Below, piece after piece: positions 1-9,590 of a stretch of 64,000 bases of DNA. The stretch covers positions 24,656 through 88,655 of the forward strand of contig NZ_NQKI01000020.1 in the NCBI RefSeq assembly GCF_002269125.1, written 5' to 3'. Source of the stretch: Pseudomonas lundensis (GTDB taxonomy: Bacteria > Pseudomonadota > Gammaproteobacteria > Pseudomonadales > Pseudomonadaceae). Within the stretch, counting starts at the first letter, position 1; each line of letters starts with the position of its first letter. The notes under the pieces were generated by a model. The model did no database searches. It was not told where the DNA came from and saw nothing but the letters and a program-made list of their open reading frames with translations. Made by a program: the position numbers and the translations under genes.

Positions 1-268
1 GCCGCGCTTCGAACAGACGGAGCATCTCGGGCAGGCCGTGACGCTGGCAGAAGAATGGTGTTTCGGTTACCTGCGCGGCGTTGCCGTCGCCAACTGGGCG
101 CCCTTGCCTGCCATTCAGGCGGGTTTACTGCAGGCTATTTCAGACTGCGCCGAACAGGACAACTTTGAACTGCCGGCCGATCTGGACGTCGCAGCGCATC
201 AGCAACAGGTCAGCGATCTGGCGCCTGCCGCCCGCGCGTTGCATGACTACTGGCTGAGCCAGCGCTGA
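1..268 (+). CDS. UPF0149/YecA-family protein, C-terminal part (5' cut by window edge)
   Basis: The reading frame is open from the first bases of the window (codons in frame with position 2) to a TGA at 266-268, so the true start lies outside. The visible part contains the segment EEWCFGYLRGV followed by a helical, Asp/Ala-rich tail, which resembles the C-terminal half of UPF0149 (YecA/YgfB) proteins. These are small helical proteins of unclear function, and some carry a C-terminal SEC-C metal motif that is absent here. A GTG at 38 could be mistaken for a start, but similarity continues upstream of it. The next gene follows after about 50 bases on the same strand. The family call rests on a short segment only. 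Confidence 0.6.
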   Translation, partial: PRFEQTEHLGQAVTLAEEWCFGYLRGVAVANWAPLPAIQAGLLQAISDCAEQDNFELPADLDVAAHQQQVSDLAPAARALHDYWLSQR

Positions 269-319
269 TCCCGCGGCCCCCGACCTCCACTCACGCAGAG
301 ACCTGCAGATAAAGGCCCC

Positions 320-988
320 ATGACGCTTTTTACTCATTTTGATACACCGGTCAGCGAACCCATCAGCAGCCAGATTTTGCAACGCGTGGTGGACCAGCTT
401 ACCGAGCTGAGCATGATGGAAATCACGCCCAGCAACCTGCTCTACAACATCTATCAATACACCATCGGCTTCGAAGTACATTTGTACCTGGAGGCACTGG
501 AGGGGAGCAAAGGGATTACCGTAGAGCTGATCGTGGCCACGGACGAACAGAACCCGGCCACCGTGACCGGCTTTGCCTTGTACCTGCCCGTGAAGGACGA
601 CCCTCAGGCCTGTGGCATCGCCTACATGGCCGCCAGCACCCCGGCTGTCACCCGGGCAATGGTGCAGGAAGTCACCCGCCGCTACCCCCACACCGAGCTC
701 ACGTGCAGCGTGCGCAACGTGGCGCAATTCGAGGCCTTGGGCTTTCAGGTGCTGGGTGCCCGCGGGCCGCAGATTGTGATGAATACACGCGACCACGGCA
801 CCGACGGGCTGATGGCCCTGCTGGATGTGTCGGCGGTCTACCGCTCCACCGAAGTGCGGCAGATTCACACTTACCTGCTCAACCGGCACGGCAAAAAAGC
901 CATGATCGACGCCGAAAAAAAGCGTGACCGCCAGATCGACCAACTCACCGCCAAGGCACGCGCCTTCGTGACCGAACACACGCGCTGA
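320..988 (+). CDS. GNAT-like N-acetyltransferase family protein
   Basis: A 222-residue soluble protein starting at ATG 320 with an AAAGG Shine-Dalgarno just upstream. The middle of the protein (about residues 70-155) reads like the central strands of a GNAT fold: a hydrophobic strand GFALYLPV, then a helix after a Thr/Ser-rich loop, then the typical late strand FEALGFQVLGARG. The acetyl-CoA binding Q/RxxGxG/A loop is not clearly present, so it may be a degenerate or divergent member. The C-terminal 40 residues are charged and probably helical. No substrate can be inferred. It sits between the UPF0149 fragment and a secreted CAP protein on the same strand with no obvious functional link. Confidence 0.5.
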   Translation: MTLFTHFDTPVSEPISSQILQRVVDQLTELSMMEITPSNLLYNIYQYTIGFEVHLYLEALEGSKGITVELIVATDEQNPATVTGFALYLPVKDDPQACGIAYMAASTPAVTRAMVQEVTRRYPHTELTCSVRNVAQFEALGFQVLGARGPQIVMNTRDHGTDGLMALLDVSAVYRSTEVRQIHTYLLNRHGKKAMIDAEKKRDRQIDQLTAKARAFVTEHTR

Positions 989-1054
989 AATGCGGTTGCC
1001 AAACAACGGGTGAAATAACGCATCATGGGCGCACCCCGTTCAGAGGAAACCTGC

Positions 1055-1906
1055 ATGCGCGTTCCCGTCACCCTCACCCGCCTGGCCACTTTTACCTCCA
1101 GCGTGCTCGTGGCCTGCTCGGTCATGGCCAGTGAAGAATCGCAACTCGTCGAGTCGATCAATACCTATCGCAGCCACCTTCAGAAGTGCGGCGGGCAAGT
1201 GTCACAGGAACTGCCGCCTCTGGCCGCTGATCCGCGCCTGATATTGCCCGCCAACCGCTTTGGCGACCTGCAACAAGTGCTCGCCAGCAATGCTTATCCA
1301 CTGGTCAATGTGCAGGCCATTAGCCTGTCCGGCCCGCGTGATGCACAGGCGGCGATGAAAGCGGTGCAAGAAAGCTTCTGTAACGTGGTACTCGACCCGC
1401 AATTCGTCGACATCGGCGTCAGCCGCAACCAGCGCGAGTGGCGCATCGTGCTGGCACGCCCCTTGTTGACCGGACGTCTAGGGGATTGGCAAGTTGAGGG
1501 CCAGCAGCTGCTGGCGCTGATCAACACTGCCCGCAACCAACCGCGTCAATGCGCAACACAGGCGTTTGCCGCAGCCGCCCCGTTGACCTGGAACGCTACG
1601 CTGGCCATTGCGGCCGAAAGCCACACGCGAGACATGGCCAATACCAATTACTTTGATCACATGAACCGTGACGGCAGAACGCCAGGAGATCGTGCAGAGC
1701 TGGCTGGCTACAGTGCGCAAAGCGTTGGCGAAAACATCGCCGCCGGGCAAGACACGCCGACCAAGGTGGTCGATGGATGGCTGGCCAGCCCCGGGCATTG
1801 CGCCAACATAATGAACCCGCAGTTCCGCGAACTGGGCGCGGCCTATGCGGTCGATCCGAAAAGTGATGCGGGGATTTACTGGACGGCCCTGTTCGGTACG
1901 CCGTGA
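1055..1906 (+). CDS. Secreted CAP-domain (SCP/PR-1 type) protein
   Basis: A 283-residue exported protein. I chose ATG 1055 over the in-frame ATG 1025 because AGAGGAAA lies directly upstream and because the protein then begins with a normal signal peptide (basic start, hydrophobic run, cleavage near AMAS/E around residue 24-28). The C-terminal 130 residues form a CAP domain: the segment HTRDMANTNYFDHMNRDGR, then VGENIAAG, then WLASPGHCANIMNP and a final ELGAAYAV strand. These are the signature pieces of bacterial YkwD-like CAP proteins, including the His and Glu of the family's cavity. The N-terminal half is a separate conserved region of unknown role. Bacterial CAP proteins are envelope or secreted proteins whose biochemical activity is unsettled. 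The gene ends at a strong terminator shared with the convergent mqo gene. Confidence 0.8.
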   Translation: MRVPVTLTRLATFTSSVLVACSVMASEESQLVESINTYRSHLQKCGGQVSQELPPLAADPRLILPANRFGDLQQVLASNAYPLVNVQAISLSGPRDAQAAMKAVQESFCNVVLDPQFVDIGVSRNQREWRIVLARPLLTGRLGDWQVEGQQLLALINTARNQPRQCATQAFAAAAPLTWNATLAIAAESHTRDMANTNYFDHMNRDGRTPGDRAELAGYSAQSVGENIAAGQDTPTKVVDGWLASPGHCANIMNPQFRELGAAYAVDPKSDAGIYWTALFGTP

Positions 1907-1970
1907 ATCGGCGTCCGCTCATTCAGCGGGCGTTGTATCGAGGGGGAGTCAAACGTTACAACTGAAAGTG

Positions 1971-2006
1971 GCCCCACCCAACATCGTTGGGTGGGGCTGC
2001 TTTTTA
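1971..2006 (+). terminator. Strong intrinsic terminator after the CAP gene
   Basis: A perfect 12-bp stem, GCCCCACCCAAC at 1971-1982 and GTTGGGTGGGGC at 1986-1997, with an ATC loop, followed by TGCTTTTT. It overlaps the stop codon of the convergent mqo gene, so it probably ends the plus-strand CAP transcript. Confidence 0.85.
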
Positions 2007-3653
2007 CAGGGCCATATCAGCCGCTGGGTTGCTTGGTGCTGGCTTGGCCGGCGCTTCAGCTGGCGCTTGCTCAGCAGCGGTGGCTGCCGGAATTGCCGGT
2101 GGAGGCGTCAATTGCAGCGTCTCAGCCGTGTAGGCCCATTCCTGCGCAACGCGCTCTGGCGAACCGTTCAGCTTGGTGCCATAGCTTGGCACGATCTGGT
2201 GCAGCTTGGCTTGCCACTGCGGCGAAGCCACCTTGTCCTTGAACACGGTTTCCAGCACGGTCAGCATGATCGGTGCCGCAGTGGAGGCGCCGGGCGAAGC
2301 GCCCAGCAGGCCTGCAATGCTGCCATCTTTGGCGCTGACGATTTCGGTGCCCAGTTTCAGCACACCGCCCTTCTCTTCGTCTCGCTTGATGATCTGCACG
2401 CGCTGGCCGGCTTGCCACAGACGCCAGTCTTCAGACTTGGCATTCGGGAAGTACTCTTTCAACGCGTTGAAACGGTCTTCGTCCGACAGCATCAACTGAC
2501 CGGCCAAGTATTCAACCAATGGGTATTGTTCGATACCGACTTTGGTCATTGGCCAGAAGTTGTGGGTCGTGGTGCTGGTCAACAGGTCGAAGTAAGAACC
2601 TTCTTTCAGGAACTTGGTCGAGAACGTCGCGAATGGGCCAAACAGAATCACGCGCTTGCCGTCCAGCACGCGGGTGTCCAGGTGAGGAACCGACATGGGT
2701 GGCGCGCCGACCGATGCTTTGCCGTAGGCCTTGGCCAAGTGTTGTTCGGCAACTGTCGGGTTCTCGGTCACCAGGAACGAGCCGCCTACCGGGAAGCCCG
2801 CGTATTCCTGAGCTTCAGGAATACCGGACTTCTGCAGCAAGTGCAGTGCACCGCCGCCCGCGCCGATGAACACAAACTTGGCATCGGTCTGAGATTCGGT
2901 GCCGTCCTTCAGGTTTTTGTACACCACGCGCCAGGTGCCATCTTCGTTGCGCTTGATGTCTTTGACTTCGCTCGACAGGCTCAGCGAGAAGTTCGGTTGG
3001 GCTTGCAGGTGAGCAGCGAACTGACGCGTGATTTCACCGAAGTTAACGTCCGTACCGATCGGCGACCAGGTGGCTGCGATCTTCTGGTTCGGATCACGGC
3101 CTTCCATCATGAGCGGGACCCATTTTTTGATCTGGTCCGGGTCTTCGGAGTACTGCATGCCGGCGAACAGCGGGCTCGCCTGCAGTGCCTCGTAGCGCTT
3201 TTTCAGGAACTTGATGTTGTCATCGCCCCACACAAAGCTCATGTGCGGCGTGGAATTGATGAATGAACGCGGGTTCTTCAGAACGCCGTTCTTGACCTGC
3301 CAGGACCAGAATTGACGGGAAATCTGAAACGCTTCATTGATTTCAATGGCTTTCGGGATTTCAACGTTGCCGTTTTTGTCTTCCGGGGTGTAGTTCAGTT
3401 CAGCCAGTGCCGAGTGACCCGTACCCGCGTTGTTCCAGCCATTGGAGCTTTCCAGCGCCACACCGTCCAGACGCTCGATCATCTGCATCGAGGTGTTCGG
3501 TTCCAGCTCATTGAGCCAAACGCCCAATGTGGTGCTCATGATGCCGCCGCCAATCAGCAAAACATCAACCTGTTTGGGCTCGGCTGCCTGCACGGAGGTC
3601 AACCCCATGCTCAGCGCGAGGCCCAGTAGCCCCTTGTTCATTTTTTTTAACAT
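2004..3653 (-). CDS. mqo: Malate:quinone oxidoreductase
   Basis: Membrane-associated FAD enzyme that oxidises L-malate to oxaloacetate and passes electrons to quinone, replacing or backing up malate dehydrogenase in the TCA cycle. The 549-residue product has an N-terminal export-like segment, then the FAD dinucleotide motif LLIGGGIMS near residue 35, and the family stretch [19 protein letters not shown]. Further on come the [16 protein letters not shown] and PVGGSFL blocks, and the C-terminal RVQIIKRD and [11 protein letters not shown] blocks. Length and blocks match Pseudomonas Mqo, including a Pro/Ala-rich C-terminal tail. I chose the ATG at 3653, which has AGG about nine bases upstream; an ATG nine codons further upstream is possible. 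It is monocistronic, convergent with the CAP gene. Confidence 0.95.
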   Translation of the reverse strand: MLKKMNKGLLGLALSMGLTSVQAAEPKQVDVLLIGGGIMSTTLGVWLNELEPNTSMQMIERLDGVALESSNGWNNAGTGHSALAELNYTPEDKNGNVEIPKAIEINEAFQISRQFWSWQVKNGVLKNPRSFINSTPHMSFVWGDDNIKFLKKRYEALQASPLFAGMQYSEDPDQIKKWVPLMMEGRDPNQKIAATWSPIGTDVNFGEITRQFAAHLQAQPNFSLSLSSEVKDIKRNEDGTWRVVYKNLKDGTESQTDAKFVFIGAGGGALHLLQKSGIPEAQEYAGFPVGGSFLVTENPTVAEQHLAKAYGKASVGAPPMSVPHLDTRVLDGKRVILFGPFATFSTKFLKEGSYFDLLTSTTTHNFWPMTKVGIEQYPLVEYLAGQLMLSDEDRFNALKEYFPNAKSEDWRLWQAGQRVQIIKRDEEKGGVLKLGTEIVSAKDGSIAGLLGASPGASTAAPIMLTVLETVFKDKVASPQWQAKLHQIVPSYGTKLNGSPERVAQEWAYTAETLQLTPPPAIPAATAAEQAPAEAPAKPAPSNPAADMAL

Positions 3654-4225
3654 TTTGTAGTACCTAAGATAAAACATCATCTACCCGGCACGCGGTTCAT
3701 GAGCACTATCAACTCACCACAGGCTGATCGCCTGCAGTCGAGCCCTCAGGCCTTGAACGGGTAGATGGATAAAGGCCTATGCACAACTATAGACCCCACG
3801 TTTATGTACCTTGGGTGCTGATCTCTTATTAATTATTGGCTTCAGCGACTTGGGTGACATTTATGATATGTGTCAGCTATTGATGGCCACGGCCTAATCG
3901 GATTGCCTCCGCCCAGCTCCTTCGCAACCACCAACCGTTTCGCTATTCCCTTGCATCCGACCGCCTCGCGGTTCCTTCCGGGGAACTGCGTGAACATGAG
4001 TATCCGGGGTGGCCAGCCTCAAAACCGCGACATTCTACCTCAGGTGGCCCTTTGGGCGAAAATGCATCTTTTGCGGTTTTTTCAGGCAGCTGAATCGTTT
4101 GCGACGTGGGTTTGCCCACGGTTTGCAACCCCGCCCCAACACAAGCGCACAATCAACGATCCGCCAGTACAAGGCTTGGCGTATGATGGCCGGCTTTTCA
4201 GCACCGCCAGCCAACAGGATGATTC
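3654..4225. other. Intergenic region between mqo and a conserved small gene
   Basis: About 570 bases with no convincing gene. Short open frames exist on the plus strand (from 3870) and minus strand (3943-4152) but lack Shine-Dalgarno sequences and have no recognisable domains. The part near 3780-3860 is AT-rich (TCTTATTAATTATTGG) and probably carries the mqo promoter. The GC-rich hairpin AGGCTGATCGCCT lies in the presumed mqo leader. Confidence 0.5.
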
Positions 4226-4597
4226 ATGTCACTCAACAAACGTAATCAGGCGCAAATTGAACGCCGCCTGGTTAAAGCCCTGACCGAGGCCTGCGAAACC
4301 GCCAAACATCAAATCGACGGGTTTGTCTGGCTGACCCACGCCGTCGACCATGAGGCGTTTGCGACCAGTCTCAAAGTGGTGTGGGTGTTCGATACGCAAA
4401 ACAACAAGGACTTTGCCCTGGCCGACGGAGAAGCAGGCTACATGGTTGAGCTGACAGAAAAGGCGTTCGACAAAGCCAATGTCAACGTGCGCAACGTAGC
4501 CTCCCATGTGTATTTCGACTCCGAAGAAGAATGCCAGCGCACAGACGCCGGTCAGTGGCCACAACGCCTGGCGCGCAAAGGCGCGGGTCGCAAGTAA
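4226..4597 (+). CDS. Conserved hypothetical protein (123 aa)
   Basis: Starts at ATG 4226 with AGGA seven bases upstream. It is a small soluble protein with a basic, helical N-terminus (KRNQAQIERRLVKALTEACE) and a compact alpha/beta middle (WLTHAVDHE, LKVVWVFDT, GYMVELTE). It ends in a Lys/Arg-rich tail. No signal peptide, membrane segment or known catalytic motif is visible. I believe similar proteins occur widely in Pseudomonas, usually as hypothetical proteins, but I cannot name a function. It is separated by only three bases from the DUF1289 gene and is probably co-transcribed with it. Confidence 0.75.
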   Translation: MSLNKRNQAQIERRLVKALTEACETAKHQIDGFVWLTHAVDHEAFATSLKVVWVFDTQNNKDFALADGEAGYMVELTEKAFDKANVNVRNVASHVYFDSEEECQRTDAGQWPQRLARKGAGRK

Positions 4598-4600
4598 GAC

Positions 4601-4783
4601 GTGGCCAAAGATATCGAAAACCCGTGTGTAGCCACCTGCCAGCTCAGCGGGGACGTATGCGTGAGCTGCGGGCGCAACAAAGAAGACATCAGAAAGTGGC
4701 GGCGCATGAAACGCCCGGAAAAAATGGCGGCCGTGCAACGCGCCAGCGCCCGCTTGAAAAGCCTGCAAAAAAAGAAAGGCTAA
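4601..4783 (+). CDS. DUF1289 family small Cys-rich protein
   Basis: A 60-residue protein with the DUF1289 signature: the Cys pattern PCVATCQLSGDVCVSCGRN gives four closely spaced cysteines near residues 9-23, followed by EDIRKWRRM. The cysteine spacing suggests a metal site, but no function is established for the family. The start is a GTG at 4601, three bases after the stop of the upstream gene, so translation is probably coupled. The C-terminus is strongly basic (KSLQKKKG). Confidence 0.85.
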   Translation: MAKDIENPCVATCQLSGDVCVSCGRNKEDIRKWRRMKRPEKMAAVQRASARLKSLQKKKG

Positions 4784-4786
4784 GTT

Positions 4787-4814
4787 GCCTCTGGCCACAT
4801 CAGGAGCCAGAGGC
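4787..4814. terminator. Hairpin between convergent genes (DUF1289 and flavin monooxygenase)
   Basis: Nine-bp inverted repeat GCCTCTGGC (4787-4795) and GCCAGAGGC (4806-4814), placed between two convergent genes. There is no clear T-run on either side, so it is a weak or Rho-assisted terminator candidate. Confidence 0.5.
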
Positions 4815-4821
4815 TGCGCCG

Positions 4822-6201
4822 TCAACGTTGACGCAGTGTATTGACGTCACCCTTGCCCGCCGTTTCGCGCAAATATTCTTCCATCGAATCATCCAGCGCC
4901 TGCAACCAGCGGGTGTGATGAGGCACCGCTAACGTGCCAGTCATGACTGAACGGTAGGATTTGTCGCGATAGCCCATGATGTCGCGCTTCTTGTCAGTCT
5001 TCCATTTGAGGAAGATCTGATTCACAGCGTCGATATCAAAGGCCGGGTAATCCGTATGCTCGATCAGGTGCTTGATGTAACGGCCCTGGAACTCGTACAT
5101 CGAGGCGGTGGAGTGCAGACGTTCTTCCTGCTCGCGCCACGAGGCACTGTCGGCCTGCATTTCGGATATTTCAGGCAGGTTGATGCGACCCAGAATGTAA
5201 TCGCGCACAAACCAGGCCTGAGCATCAAATAGGTTGAAGCTGTACCACAGGTCTTGCATGCCGAGGTAGATCAACTGCGGGTTCTGCTCCCAGATCACGC
5301 CTTTGTACAGGCCCAGCGGCCACAGGCGATTACCTGTAGTGAGGGTCAATTCATCCGGCAGAAACGCGAAGTGATGTTGATAGCCGGTGCACAGAATGAT
5401 GGCATCCACGCGCTTGCTGGACCCATCGGCAAAATACGCGATGTCTCCCTCGACCCTGTTCAGCAGCGCACGCTCTTCCCATCCCTTGGGCCATGCGTAA
5501 CCCATCGGTTGCGTGCGGTAGGTGCTGGTGATCGAACGTGCGCCGTACTTGTAGCACTGCGAGCCGATGTCCTCGGCCGAATAGCTACTGCCCACGATCA
5601 GCAAGTCCTTGCCCTGAAATTCGGTGGCTTCACGAAAGTCATGGGCATGCAGAATTCGCCCGGAAAAACGTTCGAACCCGGCAAACTCCGGCACGTGCGG
5701 CGTGGAGAAATGCCCACTGGCCACGATCACGAAATCAAACGTGTCCGTCGTGCTTCGCCCGTTGGCGTAATCGTGAGCAGTCACGGTGAATTGCCGCGAT
5801 ACCGGGTCGAACGTGACGTGTTTGACCGCCGTATTGAAACGAATGTAATCACGCACGCCGGCCTTCTTGACCCGGCCCTGGATGTAATCCCACAGCACTT
5901 CACGGGGCGGATACGAAGAAATTGGTCGACCGAAGTGTTCATCAAAACTGTAATCCGCGAACTCCAGGCACTCTTTGGGACCATTGGACCAAAGGTAACG
6001 GTACATGCTGCCGTGCACCGGTTCGCCGTGCTCGTCCAGGCTGGTGCGCCAGGTGTAGTTCCACATGCCGCCCCAGTCGGCTTGCTTCTCGAAACACACC
6101 ACATCCGGCATGGCCGCACCCTTTGCATGGGCTGACTGAAAGGCACGCAGTTGCGCCAGGCCGGACGGGCCTGCGCCAATAATTGCTACACGAATAGACA
6201 T
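4822..6201 (-). CDS. tmm: Flavin-containing monooxygenase of the trimethylamine monooxygenase (Tmm) type
   Basis: A 459-residue class B flavin monooxygenase. Seen in the sequence: FAD motif GAGPSGL near residue 9, [10 protein letters not shown], the long block [18 protein letters not shown], the FMO fingerprint [11 protein letters not shown] near residue 170, the NADPH motif [12 protein letters not shown] near 195, and CTGYQHHF in the C-terminal half. From memory these blocks match bacterial trimethylamine monooxygenase (Methylocella/Methylophaga/Roseobacter) closely along the whole length. Tmm oxidises trimethylamine, and often dimethyl sulfide or indole, to N- or S-oxides using NADPH and O2. 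The start at 6201 has GAGGG six bases upstream. The gene stands alone: no TMAO demethylase or gamma-glutamylmethylamide genes are nearby, so the physiological substrate is open. Confidence 0.8.
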   Translation of the reverse strand: MSIRVAIIGAGPSGLAQLRAFQSAHAKGAAMPDVVCFEKQADWGGMWNYTWRTSLDEHGEPVHGSMYRYLWSNGPKECLEFADYSFDEHFGRPISSYPPREVLWDYIQGRVKKAGVRDYIRFNTAVKHVTFDPVSRQFTVTAHDYANGRSTTDTFDFVIVASGHFSTPHVPEFAGFERFSGRILHAHDFREATEFQGKDLLIVGSSYSAEDIGSQCYKYGARSITSTYRTQPMGYAWPKGWEERALLNRVEGDIAYFADGSSKRVDAIILCTGYQHHFAFLPDELTLTTGNRLWPLGLYKGVIWEQNPQLIYLGMQDLWYSFNLFDAQAWFVRDYILGRINLPEISEMQADSASWREQEERLHSTASMYEFQGRYIKHLIEHTDYPAFDIDAVNQIFLKWKTDKKRDIMGYRDKSYRSVMTGTLAVPHHTRWLQALDDSMEEYLRETAGKGDVNTLRQR

Positions 6202-6615
6202 CGAATTCCCTCAACAGGTTGAACGCTGAATCATTGGAAACCCTCGCGTGAACACACTCGATGAGCGCGGCGAGAGGACAATCAGGCATCAAACTGAAGG
6301 GGGAGGTACCGCGCGGCTGCGCTTGCGGGTGACCAGAGCGTCCCGCAGCGAAGTGGGTGGCAAATGAAAACGCGTCGCCAGTGTCTGGCAGAACGTAGCC
6401 ACTAAAACAGGAAGGGTGTGCAGCTGGATCGGCCTGGTTACGTCACTGCGTTGCGCAGGCGTAAGGCCGCAAGTGTCAAAGATACGTGTGGTCTCATGCA
6501 TCGGGCTTGTTGAGCCTCTTTTGGTTATGAATGCCTTTCTAGCTATAACGGATGGAGACAGGGATTACAAGTTTGAGGCGTATTTCAGACGCTTTGCTCA
6601 CTAGAAATAAAGCCG
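6202..6615. other. Intergenic region upstream of tmm
   Basis: About 410 bases between two minus-strand genes. A 70-codon minus-strand frame (6289-6501) is open but its GAGG is too far from the ATG and it has no recognisable domain, so I do not call it a gene. The region should hold the tmm promoter; no clear operator was seen. Confidence 0.4.
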
Positions 6616-8808
6616 TCAGCGCTTGAGGGTTATTTTCTCTAACATCTGCGAAATCTGCTCGACTGAGTAGGGTTTAGGCAGAAACTCGAAGCCATCGTAA
6701 CCGTCGAACGCCAGCTCTTCGCTGTAGCCGGAGGCCAGTATGATCGGCAAATCTGACCGCCGTTTGCGCATCTCCTTGGCCATTACCACCCCCGTCATGC
6801 CTGGCATGACCACATCCGAAAAAACCGCGTCAAAAGCCATGGCTTGCGGCCCGATCATTTGCAGTGCCGCTTCGGCATGGGTGGCCCAAGCCGTCTCATA
6901 GCCCAGGTCCTGCATGATCTGTTGTGCAAAACGCCCCACTTCCAGGTTGTCTTCCACAATCAGGACGCGAGGTTTCTCGGCTTCAGGGTCTGAAGGTGCA
7001 GGCACGCACACGCTGGATTCAACCTCCGCAAGCGCATCAACGCTGGCTCGCGGAAGGTACAGGGTGAATACCGACCCCTGATCGAGGACACTTGAGACGT
7101 CCACATTACCCCCGGACTGCTTGGCAAACCCGAACACTTGCGACAACCCGAGTCCCGTGCCTTTGCCCACTTCCTTGGTGGTGAAAAAGGGTTCGAAAAT
7201 CTGCGTCAGCATGCGCGTGGAAATACCGATGCCCGTGTCGACCAACGAGATGGCAACAAAAGGTTCGTCGGAACCTGCATGCCCCCGAATGGCAGGCAAG
7301 GTGGTGGTGTCATTGAGCCGCAGCAGGAGCGTGCCCTGCCCTTCCATGGCATCCCGTGCATTGAGCGCCATATTGATTAGCGCTGTCTCGAATTGGCTGG
7401 CATCGGCGCGCACATAGCAGGCTTCGGGCGGTAATTCGACCGCCACATTGATTCTGGCCCCAGTGATGGTCTCCAACATGTCGCCGATATCACGGATGCG
7501 TTGGCCGATCTCGAATACCTGCGGGTTGAGCGGCTGGCGCCGGGCGAAGGCCAGGAGCTGGCCGGTCAATTTGCTCGCACGCTCGACGGTGTCTGACACC
7601 GCGTTGACGTAACGCTCCCGGCGCGCATCCGACAGGTTCGGCATGCGCAGAAAATCCACCGACGAACGAATAATTGTCAGCAGGTTGTTGAAATCATGGG
7701 CTACACCGCCCGTGAGCTGGCCGATGGCCTCAAGCTTTTGCGATTGATGCAACGCCGCTTCAATGTGCAGCAAACGTGCACTGCGCTCCTGTACGCGCTG
7801 TTCCAGCGTGGTGTTGAGCTGCGCAAGCTCAGCCAGACCGGCGCGCACGGCGGCATCGGCGCGCGCACGCTCAATGTGCGCCCATGAGCGTTCTGTCACT
7901 TCACGCAACAATGCCACTTCATGGGACGACCATTGTCGCGGCGATTGATCGTGCACTGACATTAACGCTGTCAGCCGTCCGCCTTTGATCAAGGGCAGGC
8001 AAACAGTGGCCTTGACACCCAACGCGGTGAAACTGGCGGCATCTCGTGCAGGCAGTTCGGCCTGCGCGTCGTTGATGACCAGCGGCTGTCCGGCTTTCAA
8101 CCGGGACGCTGCTTCCTGACCGAAATCCTCCAGACTGTATTGGCCCACAAGGCGGGTGGCGCCCTTCGCCAGCCAGTTGTCACGAATAAAGAAGGTATCT
8201 TCGTCCGCCTCCAGGTCGGCGTAGGCGCAATGCGTAACGCGCAGGTGATCGGCAAGCTTGCGCATGGTGATTGCGAGGATTTCCTGCGGGTCACTGGCAT
8301 TGACCACTGCACGGCCGATCGCGTCCAGCACCGACAGACGCTGGGTCATGTACACCGTCGCTGTGGTTTCGGTCACGGTATCAATCATGCCGACCACCTG
8401 GCCGGCGGAGTCGCGAATCGGGCTGTAGCAAAAGGTGAAGTACGCGAGCTCCGGACGCTCACTGCGATGAATCACTACCGGGAAATTTTCGATGTACGTC
8501 GCTTTGCCCGCGAAGGCCAGGTCGGCAATCGGACTGATCTCATGCCAGGCCTCGCTCCAGATATCGCTAAACGCACGACCCAACGCTTGTGGCTTGCTCC
8601 CCAGAATGGGCACAAAGGCGTCGTTATACAGCGTGGTCAGGGACTCGCCCCACACGATGCACTGCGGAAAATGCGAATCCAGCATCAACGCCACGCTGGT
8701 TTTCAACACATCCGGCCATTCGGTTAAAGGCCCGAGCGGCGTGCTGGCCCAATCATGCGCTCTGATTCGCTCAGCCATCGCGCCATCGTGTTGAAGCCAG
8801 TCAGTCAT
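6616..8808 (-). CDS. Hybrid sensor histidine kinase / response regulator (PAS-GAF-HisKA-HATPase-REC)
   Basis: A 730-residue soluble hybrid kinase with no membrane segments. Order of domains (approximate): N-terminal PAS-like domain with the motif WASTPLGPLTEWP at its start (about 20-150), GAF domain (160-310), coiled coil, HisKA with the phospho-acceptor His in GGVAHDFNNLL (about residue 371), HATPase with NMALNARDAM, DTGIGI and GKGTGLGLS, and a C-terminal receiver with VEDN and the phospho-Asp in FSDVVMPGM, ending LPKPYS. Pseudomonas proteins with this architecture are often stress or light sensors, but no chromophore Cys is evident, so the signal is unknown. I chose ATG 8808 because conservation normally starts at MTDWL; an upstream ATG at 8901 is also in frame. 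The partner output protein is not adjacent. Confidence 0.85.
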   Translation of the reverse strand: MTDWLQHDGAMAERIRAHDWASTPLGPLTEWPDVLKTSVALMLDSHFPQCIVWGESLTTLYNDAFVPILGSKPQALGRAFSDIWSEAWHEISPIADLAFAGKATYIENFPVVIHRSERPELAYFTFCYSPIRDSAGQVVGMIDTVTETTATVYMTQRLSVLDAIGRAVVNASDPQEILAITMRKLADHLRVTHCAYADLEADEDTFFIRDNWLAKGATRLVGQYSLEDFGQEAASRLKAGQPLVINDAQAELPARDAASFTALGVKATVCLPLIKGGRLTALMSVHDQSPRQWSSHEVALLREVTERSWAHIERARADAAVRAGLAELAQLNTTLEQRVQERSARLLHIEAALHQSQKLEAIGQLTGGVAHDFNNLLTIIRSSVDFLRMPNLSDARRERYVNAVSDTVERASKLTGQLLAFARRQPLNPQVFEIGQRIRDIGDMLETITGARINVAVELPPEACYVRADASQFETALINMALNARDAMEGQGTLLLRLNDTTTLPAIRGHAGSDEPFVAISLVDTGIGISTRMLTQIFEPFFTTKEVGKGTGLGLSQVFGFAKQSGGNVDVSSVLDQGSVFTLYLPRASVDALAEVESSVCVPAPSDPEAEKPRVLIVEDNLEVGRFAQQIMQDLGYETAWATHAEAALQMIGPQAMAFDAVFSDVVMPGMTGVVMAKEMRKRRSDLPIILASGYSEELAFDGYDGFEFLPKPYSVEQISQMLEKITLKR

Positions 8809-9047
8809 TACGCCGCTACTCTGATTACTGCCATTGATCGGTGAAACGCCGACGATGATAAGCCAGTCGCACAAATTGTGCTCCACTCGCCGTCGTGTCA
8901 CCAGACACCCTTTGTCATACTTTTGGACAGCAGCACGACAGTACAGGTTCTACTCACAGGGCTTGCGGGCTAACATGCCGCGCTACGACTAATGGCCATA
9001 CGCTGTTAGCGATCTGAATCAACCGTCATGAACAGAAGGATTGAACG

Positions 9048-9518
9048 TTGAAAATTGTACTTGCGCTGTTATTGAGTGCGGTATCCCTGCTGGCTCAGGC
9101 AGCCAACATCGGCGATGCGTTGCAGCCCTGGGCGCTTAAAGACCAGTTCGACCAGACGCAGGCCCTCGATAAAAACACCCGCATTCTGTTGGTGGCGCGC
9201 GACATGAAGGGGGCTCAATTGGTCAAGGCGGCGATAGAAGACCAGCCCAAGGGCTACCTGGAAGCACGCCATGTTGTGTTTCTCGCCGATGTCCACGGCA
9301 TGCCTTCGCTGATCGGAAAGCTGTTCGCCATTCCATCCATGAAGGGATACAACTACCGCGTCGCGCTGGACCGCGACGGCTCGATTGCCAGTCGATACCC
9401 CGGTGACAAAAAGCAAATCCTGTTTCTGCAGCTGGACAATGGCACCCTGGTTTCACAGCAGGCCTTTACAACAGCCACGGCATTGCGCGAAGCGCTGGAT
9501 AAAGCGCCGACTGACTGA
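9048..9518 (+). CDS. Exported thioredoxin-fold-like hypothetical protein
   Basis: A 156-residue protein with a clear signal peptide (MKIVLALLLSAVSLLAQAAN, cleavage after AQA). The start is a TTG at 9048, supported by AGAAGGA seven bases upstream. The mature part resembles periplasmic YtfJ/thioredoxin-like proteins: GDALQPWALKDQF at the front as in AhpC/TSA-like folds, then TRILLVARD, VVFLADVHGMP and RVALDRDGSIASRYPGDK. There is no CxxC, so a redox role is unlikely or indirect. It stands alone between the divergent sensor kinase and a convergent lipoprotein gene. Confidence 0.65.
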   Translation: MKIVLALLLSAVSLLAQAANIGDALQPWALKDQFDQTQALDKNTRILLVARDMKGAQLVKAAIEDQPKGYLEARHVVFLADVHGMPSLIGKLFAIPSMKGYNYRVALDRDGSIASRYPGDKKQILFLQLDNGTLVSQQAFTTATALREALDKAPTD

Positions 9519-9590
9519 TCCGCGCCGCGCCCCCCGCCTTTTACTTGCGCCACCGCCCCCGACGGGGACCGCGGCGCAGGTGCTTGGCTT

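Noticed and set aside
140..1006. Long minus-strand open frame opposite the UPF0149 and GNAT-like genes
   Set aside because: It is the high-GC shadow of plus-strand genes with better starts and protein-like composition; no domain recognised.
1845..3266. 473-codon plus-strand frame
   Set aside because: Antisense to mqo, which is a certain gene; composition is Arg/Gln/Trp-rich as in shadow frames.
6289..6501. 70-codon minus-strand frame upstream of tmm
   Set aside because: Shine-Dalgarno is about 14 bases from the ATG and there is no recognisable domain; kept only as intergenic.
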